64,000 nucleotides of DNA from Bilabrum cf. latius (taxonomy: Eukaryota; Bigyra: Bicosoecida; Bigyra; Bicosoecida): the NCBI GenBank assembly GCA_965178125.1, contig OZ237750.1, positions 496,001 through 560,000 of the forward strand. The letters run 5' to 3'. The first letter of the stretch is position 1. Each line of letters begins with the position of its first letter. Below are positions 59,849 through 64,000 of this stretch, in pieces. Both the position numbers and the translations under genes were made by a program. The notes below the pieces were generated by a model. It had not been told where the DNA came from. It saw nothing but the letters and a program-made list of their open reading frames with translations, and did no database searches.

Positions 59849-61996
59849 ATGGATTTGCACATGGATCCGGCACAATACCGATACGATGTATGGCTAAACA
59901 ATGTGAAAATGCTCGTGGTCCCGGCAGCTGTAATGGGATTCATTCTCATTGTCTAGGTCTGTGCTCCGAAAAGCGCTGATTCCTCCTTGGGCAAGAAGCC
60001 CGTAGCGCCAGACAAGACCTCCCAAAAAGAGAAGGTCCCTAGACTTGCTCGGCTGGATACACATGGACTTATCCTTTCACCCTGGAGGATTTCAAGTCTT
60101 ACTTTAGATAGTGGAGATTCTTCTGGTTGGTTCAACCTTGCGTATTTGGTCACGCTTTTCTGGTGAGGTCGATCGAGAGTACCTGCTGCTGCACCGTGAC
60201 AGCTAGAGCGACAGAGTCCTGGTCGGAACACAAGAACCCACCTTTCGCAGGTTTGTCTCTTCGTTGGTGTCAAATGTATTCAGGACTGGTGGCGAGTCAG
60301 TCTTCCTCGACAGAGGATTCTTCGTTGTATCAGCATTCAGGCGGTCGCACGAGCTGGCAGTTGCTCTTGGCTTGCTGTACTGTCTGTTCAGCCTAGCCTA
60401 CGTGCTTCAGCTCGTTGCCATGTCCAAACTAGTGCCATACAGCGTAATCATTTTGATTCAAGCTGTACTAGAGGGCGTTTTATTCTTGAGCGCGCTGGCG
60501 TACTCCACATCGGACGACGCCGTTAAGCGATGGCCGTTCTCGCAACGCCTGGGCCTCATGCTGCAGTCATCCGTGTTCATCCTCAAGATGCACTCGTACC
60601 TCGCGGTCAACAGGAAACTAGCGCTAGCGGCCGAGGCCGAAGCGGCAGGGAGGCCCCAGCAAGTAGAAGCGAGCACTGCGACCAGCCAGGACGTCAAAGG
60701 GCCAGGCGATTCTGGGCCGGAGGACGACGACGAGTCGGAGTCCGAGTCGGAAAGCGGCAGCGCGGGGCGCAGGGGTCGGGTGCGAGCCGGAAGTCGAGCC
60801 AGGCTTGCAGCACGCAAACGCCGCAGTACTAGTAGGAGCAGGGCTGGAGGCCGGTCCAGAAGCCGAGGGAGCGACTCGGACCGCAGGAAGCTCAGCCGAA
60901 ACGGCAACGCCGGACAGGACCAAAGCGAATCCAGCTCAGAAGATGGCAGTGCACCTCGAGCCAAAACTCGAGGTGCGCTGGTCCGCAACCCTGCGGGCCT
61001 GGACTACATCCCGGCCATGCCGCCCATGTACCCCAACAACGTGACCTTCCTCAACTTTTTCAATTTCAGCTTTATGCCGACCCTCGTGTACCTGCCGACG
61101 TACGCCATGACGAAGCGGATCCGCGTTTTCTACTGCGTGGAGAAGTCGCTGCTCGGGCTAGGCCTGCTTTTGGTTGCAATGACGATCGTGGGACACTACG
61201 TGCTGCCTGTCTTTGCACGGATGCCGTACAAGCAGCCGATCGAGGCGGTCGCTAACCTGATCATCCCATTCATTTGCCTACTGTAAGACGACCGGCACAG
61301 CACAGCCACGGCAGGGGCCTAATTCCTGGGTCTTCATGCATATCTAGCTGCCTCATGCCGACTTTACCCCCCCCCCTCCTCTTGTACCCCACTCTCGTCT
61401 TTTCCATCTATCGCAGGTTCTGTTTCTTCTTCATCGTGTTCGAGTCTATCCTCAATTTCTTCGCCGAGGTGACTCGCATGGCCGACCGGACCTTTTACCG
61501 AGACTGGTGGAACGCCACAAGCTACACGGCCTTTTCCCGGGACTGGAACATCCCGGTGTCCGCGTGGCTGAGGCTGCACGTGTATGAGGAGCTGCAGCTG
61601 CAGGGGCTCCACAGGGAGACCTCCCGCCTGATCACGTTTGGCATCTCGATCGTGCTGCATGAGCTGGTGGCCATGGGCGTTGTGGGAGTGGTGTCCCCGT
61701 GGCTTGCTCTCTTTTCGGTGCTGCAGTTCCCGCTCTTCTCCTTGATGCGGTCGAGCTTCTTCAAAGGCAAGCGCCTGGGAAACCTCGTGTTTTGGCTGGG
61801 GCTAGTGGTGGGCGTGCCACTCATCGCGGTGCTGTATTCGCAAGAGTACTGCGCCAAGCACCGTGACCACTGCGGCAAGCTGAAGGATGAGCTGGCGACG
61901 TGGCCGCTCATGGCCAGCCCGGCGGCATCAGCCGCTGTGGACGGCGAGCAGGGCAAGTGTGAGTGCAAGTGCGAAGCAGAGGCAGAGGAGGCTTGA
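59849..61996 (+). CDS. Sterol O-acyltransferase-like MBOAT enzyme (ACAT/SOAT/DGAT1 group)
   Basis: Three exons, 59849-60162, 60251-61282 and 61417-61996, with introns of 88 and 134 bp. 641 aa, TGA stop, one TAG as Gln at 59954. Polytopic membrane protein. The SOAT/DGAT1 motif FYRDWWNATSY and the following FSRDWNIPVSAWLRLHVY are present near residue 474. The catalytic His is in ISIVLHELVAMG (near residue 528). These enzymes esterify sterols (or diacylglycerol) with acyl-CoA in the ER, forming storage lipids. FYRDWWN favours the sterol branch slightly, but substrate cannot be fixed from sequence. A Ser/Arg/Asp-rich insert (about residues 265-350) separates the N-terminal helices from the catalytic core. 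ATG 59849 is used; a second ATG four codons on is also possible. Confidence 0.85.
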
Positions 61997-62456
61997 AATG
62001 CCGGCAAAGAGAAAATATGGCTATTACCCTGCATAAGCCCCTGAAAGTAACGGGCCATGTCGCGTGAGCGGAGTATAGCATCCGTCGCCACCAGCCAACG
62101 CGGTGCACTGCATGGCATGATGCCATGCGTGCACCAGGCTGGCTGGCTTGGGTGTGAAGCCGCGTTGAATTGATGTCGTACTAGATCTGTGGGTGCATCC
62201 ACCATCCTTACAGGCTTACCAGTAGCCAGAGACTGCAGGCAGGCCAGGCAGGCCACCCACAATTCTGGCTTGCACTCGTCATGGCACGCCAACACCCCAG
62301 TGCGCTTCCGATGCACTCAACCTTGCCACAATGATAAGGACAGAAGCCGCTATAGTATCTGGTGCTATTTTTCGGACTGCTTTGCGATGTCGTGGCGCAA
62401 CGCTTCTGCGATAGACCTTGAGTGCCGCTGGACAGCAGAAAAGATTTCGAACAGTG
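61997..62456. other. Intergenic region, nothing recognised
   Basis: 460 bp between the acyltransferase and TTC38. Open frames here lack coding character on both strands. It contains a long C-rich/T-rich mix but no RNA gene that I can support. Confidence 0.35.
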
Positions 62457-64000
62457 ATGCCCTCCGTCTGGGGAATCGACATCACGTGCTCGCATCCAGA
62501 CGCGGCATCGTTGTATGATGATGCAGTCAATTCGGTAAGCAGCTCTTGAGTACCGGACCCTGCTAGCTCATGTCCGTCCTCTCACCGCAACCACTTCACG
62601 CGGACATCACAACTTTCGTCTTGCAGTACTTGTCCCTCACGGGCGATCCTAGCGGGAAATGTGCAGCGGCAGTCGAGCGTGATCCTGGAATGGTGATGTG
62701 TATTGCTTTGGATGGTTTTCTGCACCTGCTATCAGGTGGCTGCACTGGGGATCACCCGGCGGTTCGCATAATGCGAACTCGAGTCCAAAAGCTCGTAGAA
62801 AAGAACCACTGCAGCCATCGCGAGCGATGCTTCGTAGCAGCGTTCACATCTCTAGCAGAAGGAAGATCCCGCGAGGCCACCGCTATTCTGGAAGCCTGGC
62901 TGCTGGAGCAGCCGGTGGACGCTCTCGTAGTTCGGGTTCTCCACGACATCTACTTCCACCTGGGCGATTCCCAGCAGCTGCGGGATTCTCCTGGGCGAGT
63001 CCTAGGCGGATTCGATGTAGCGAGACCGGGATACCTCAAGGTGTGCGGCATGTTTTCGTTTGGGGCCGTGGAGATGCACCAGTACGGCCTGGCGGAGGAG
63101 CAGGGGATGCGAGCACTCTCCGAAGACATGAGAGATCCTTGGGCATTGCACGCAGTGGCGCACGTGTATGAAATGCAGGGCAGAAAGTACGAAGGCTAGC
63201 GACTTCTGCGAACTACAAGGTACTGGTGGGATTCGGCCAACTTGATGTTTACTCACCTGCACTGGCACTGGGCATTGTTTCAGATCGAAGACGGCTAGTA
63301 CGAGAAGGCGATGCAGAGGTACGACATGTGGATCAGGGACGGGCACAGCAATCAGTCCCTAGACCTTGCAGATGCTATTTCAATGCTGTGGAGAATGGAA
63401 TTGGCCGGACAGAACGTCTATGACCGCTGGATGGAGATGCAGCCGCTGGTGCGCGACCACTGCGGGAAGCACACTACCGCGTTCTTTGACGTGCACTATG
63501 CCATGTGCCTGGCTGCATGCGGCGACGATGATGGATTGGATGAGCTGATGGAGTCCATGCGCCGGTATGCCCTGGATAGTCCCCTGTATTCCGAGGCGCA
63601 CTCGAGCACCATTCCGACCCCAGCAGACGAGGATGTGCCTCTGGTCGATCCCACCTGGGGCTGGGAACCGTGGATGACGCAGGAATCGGAGGATGAGGCA
63701 AGGTGGAGATCGTTCTGGAGCAGCAGGGGCGTGCCTGAGCACGCCACCATCGACCCAATCGCGCCAGATCCCACCACTGGGGAGGAAGTTAGCAAGCCGA
63801 CAAGGCCGGAGCCTGGCAGCGCATCGCAGGCATCGCACGATGGAGATCTGTTGGAAGAATCTAATGCCGTGAAGGGGTACTCTCTCAATAATACAGCAGA
63901 TAGCACACATCGCTCGCAGGAAGGCATCGTGCCAGTGAGCAAGGAGTCCGACCCACTTGGAGGAGGAGAGCGCACCGCGGGCGTGCCGGCCATGTATGGT
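62457..64000 (+). CDS. TTC38: Tetratricopeptide repeat protein 38, 3' end beyond the window
   Basis: Exon 1 is 62457-62534 and exon 2 starts at 62627, with a 92-bp intron (GTAAGC to CTTGCAG). Splicing gives MPSVWGIDITCSHPDAASLYD joined through DDAVNS to YLSLTGDPSG, which fits the family start better than the unspliced ATG at 62570. TAG is Gln at 63197 and in GQYEKAMQRYD. Conserved features include DPWALHAVAHVYEMQGR, the HLHWHWALFQIEDG helix pair and NVYDRWMEMQPLVRDH. TTC38 is a conserved TPR protein of poorly known function in many eukaryotes and bacteria. The last 120 visible residues are a low-complexity extension, and the frame is still open at 64000. Confidence 0.88.

Noticed and set aside
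62570-63199. TTC38 starting at the unspliced ATG 62570
   Set aside because: An upstream exon joined through a 92-bp GT-AG intron gives a better family N-terminus (GIDITCSHPDAASLYDDAV), and the unspliced start lacks it.
1-64000. CRISPR arrays, operons, rRNA or bacterial ribosome binding sites
   Set aside because: None seen; introns and gene content show a nuclear eukaryotic sequence.

Overview
This is nuclear DNA from a microbial eukaryote (protist), not a bacterium. It is GC-rich and gene-dense, has short GT-AG introns, and carries eukaryote-only genes: USP39, DNAAF3, DAW1, TTC38, an OSCA/TMEM63-like channel and a sterol acyltransferase. Two axonemal dynein assembly factors, DNAAF3 and DAW1, imply motile cilia or flagella. 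I cannot name the species.

The key to reading the window is that TAG is a sense codon, best read as glutamine, while TGA and TAA still stop. Read with the standard code, almost every gene falls into same-frame fragments separated only by TAG. Read with TAG=Gln, the fragments become intact proteins. In DAW1 a TAG falls on the conserved Gln of the motif L-Q-V-L-E-G-H, and in the ankyrin gene two TAGs fall where repeats usually carry Gln. Of 15 annotated 3' ends, 13 use TGA and 2 use TAA. Residue numbers below assume TAG=Gln.

Layout. 1-1723: 3' end of a low-complexity gene. 1830-3863: a decayed pogo/Tc1-mariner-like transposon with 28-bp terminal inverted repeats and TA flanks. 4029-9833 (-): a 1934-aa Reeler/DOMON/cytochrome b561 protein. 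10028-11854 (+): membrane-anchored carboxypeptidase Q. 12013-16963 (-): 1616-aa coiled coil. 17100-19514 (+): USP39. 19710-22240 (-): ankyrin plus SAM protein. 22375-24739 (+): DNAAF3. 25077-25988 (-): RD/RS-rich protein. 26128-26535 (+): possible small secreted protein. 27155-32709 (+): WW-domain OSCA/TMEM63-like channel. 32798-48475 (-): one predicted 5190-aa protein with two membrane plus cyclase-like modules and a protein kinase whose activation segment holds an insert of roughly 1.3 thousand residues. 48892-54731 (-): 1885-aa TmcB-like membrane protein. 55089-56717 (-): DAW1. 56836-59451 (+): 871-aa coiled coil. 59849-61996 (+): sterol O-acyltransferase-like MBOAT. 62457-64000 (+): TTC38, cut by the window edge.

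The genes are not organised in operons. Several are divergent pairs separated by only about 118-194 bp, probably shared promoters. Thirteen introns were placed by protein continuity; eleven are 88-134 bp and two are 182 and 191 bp. The likely novel item is the giant cyclase-like/kinase fusion, next to a second giant membrane protein on the same strand.
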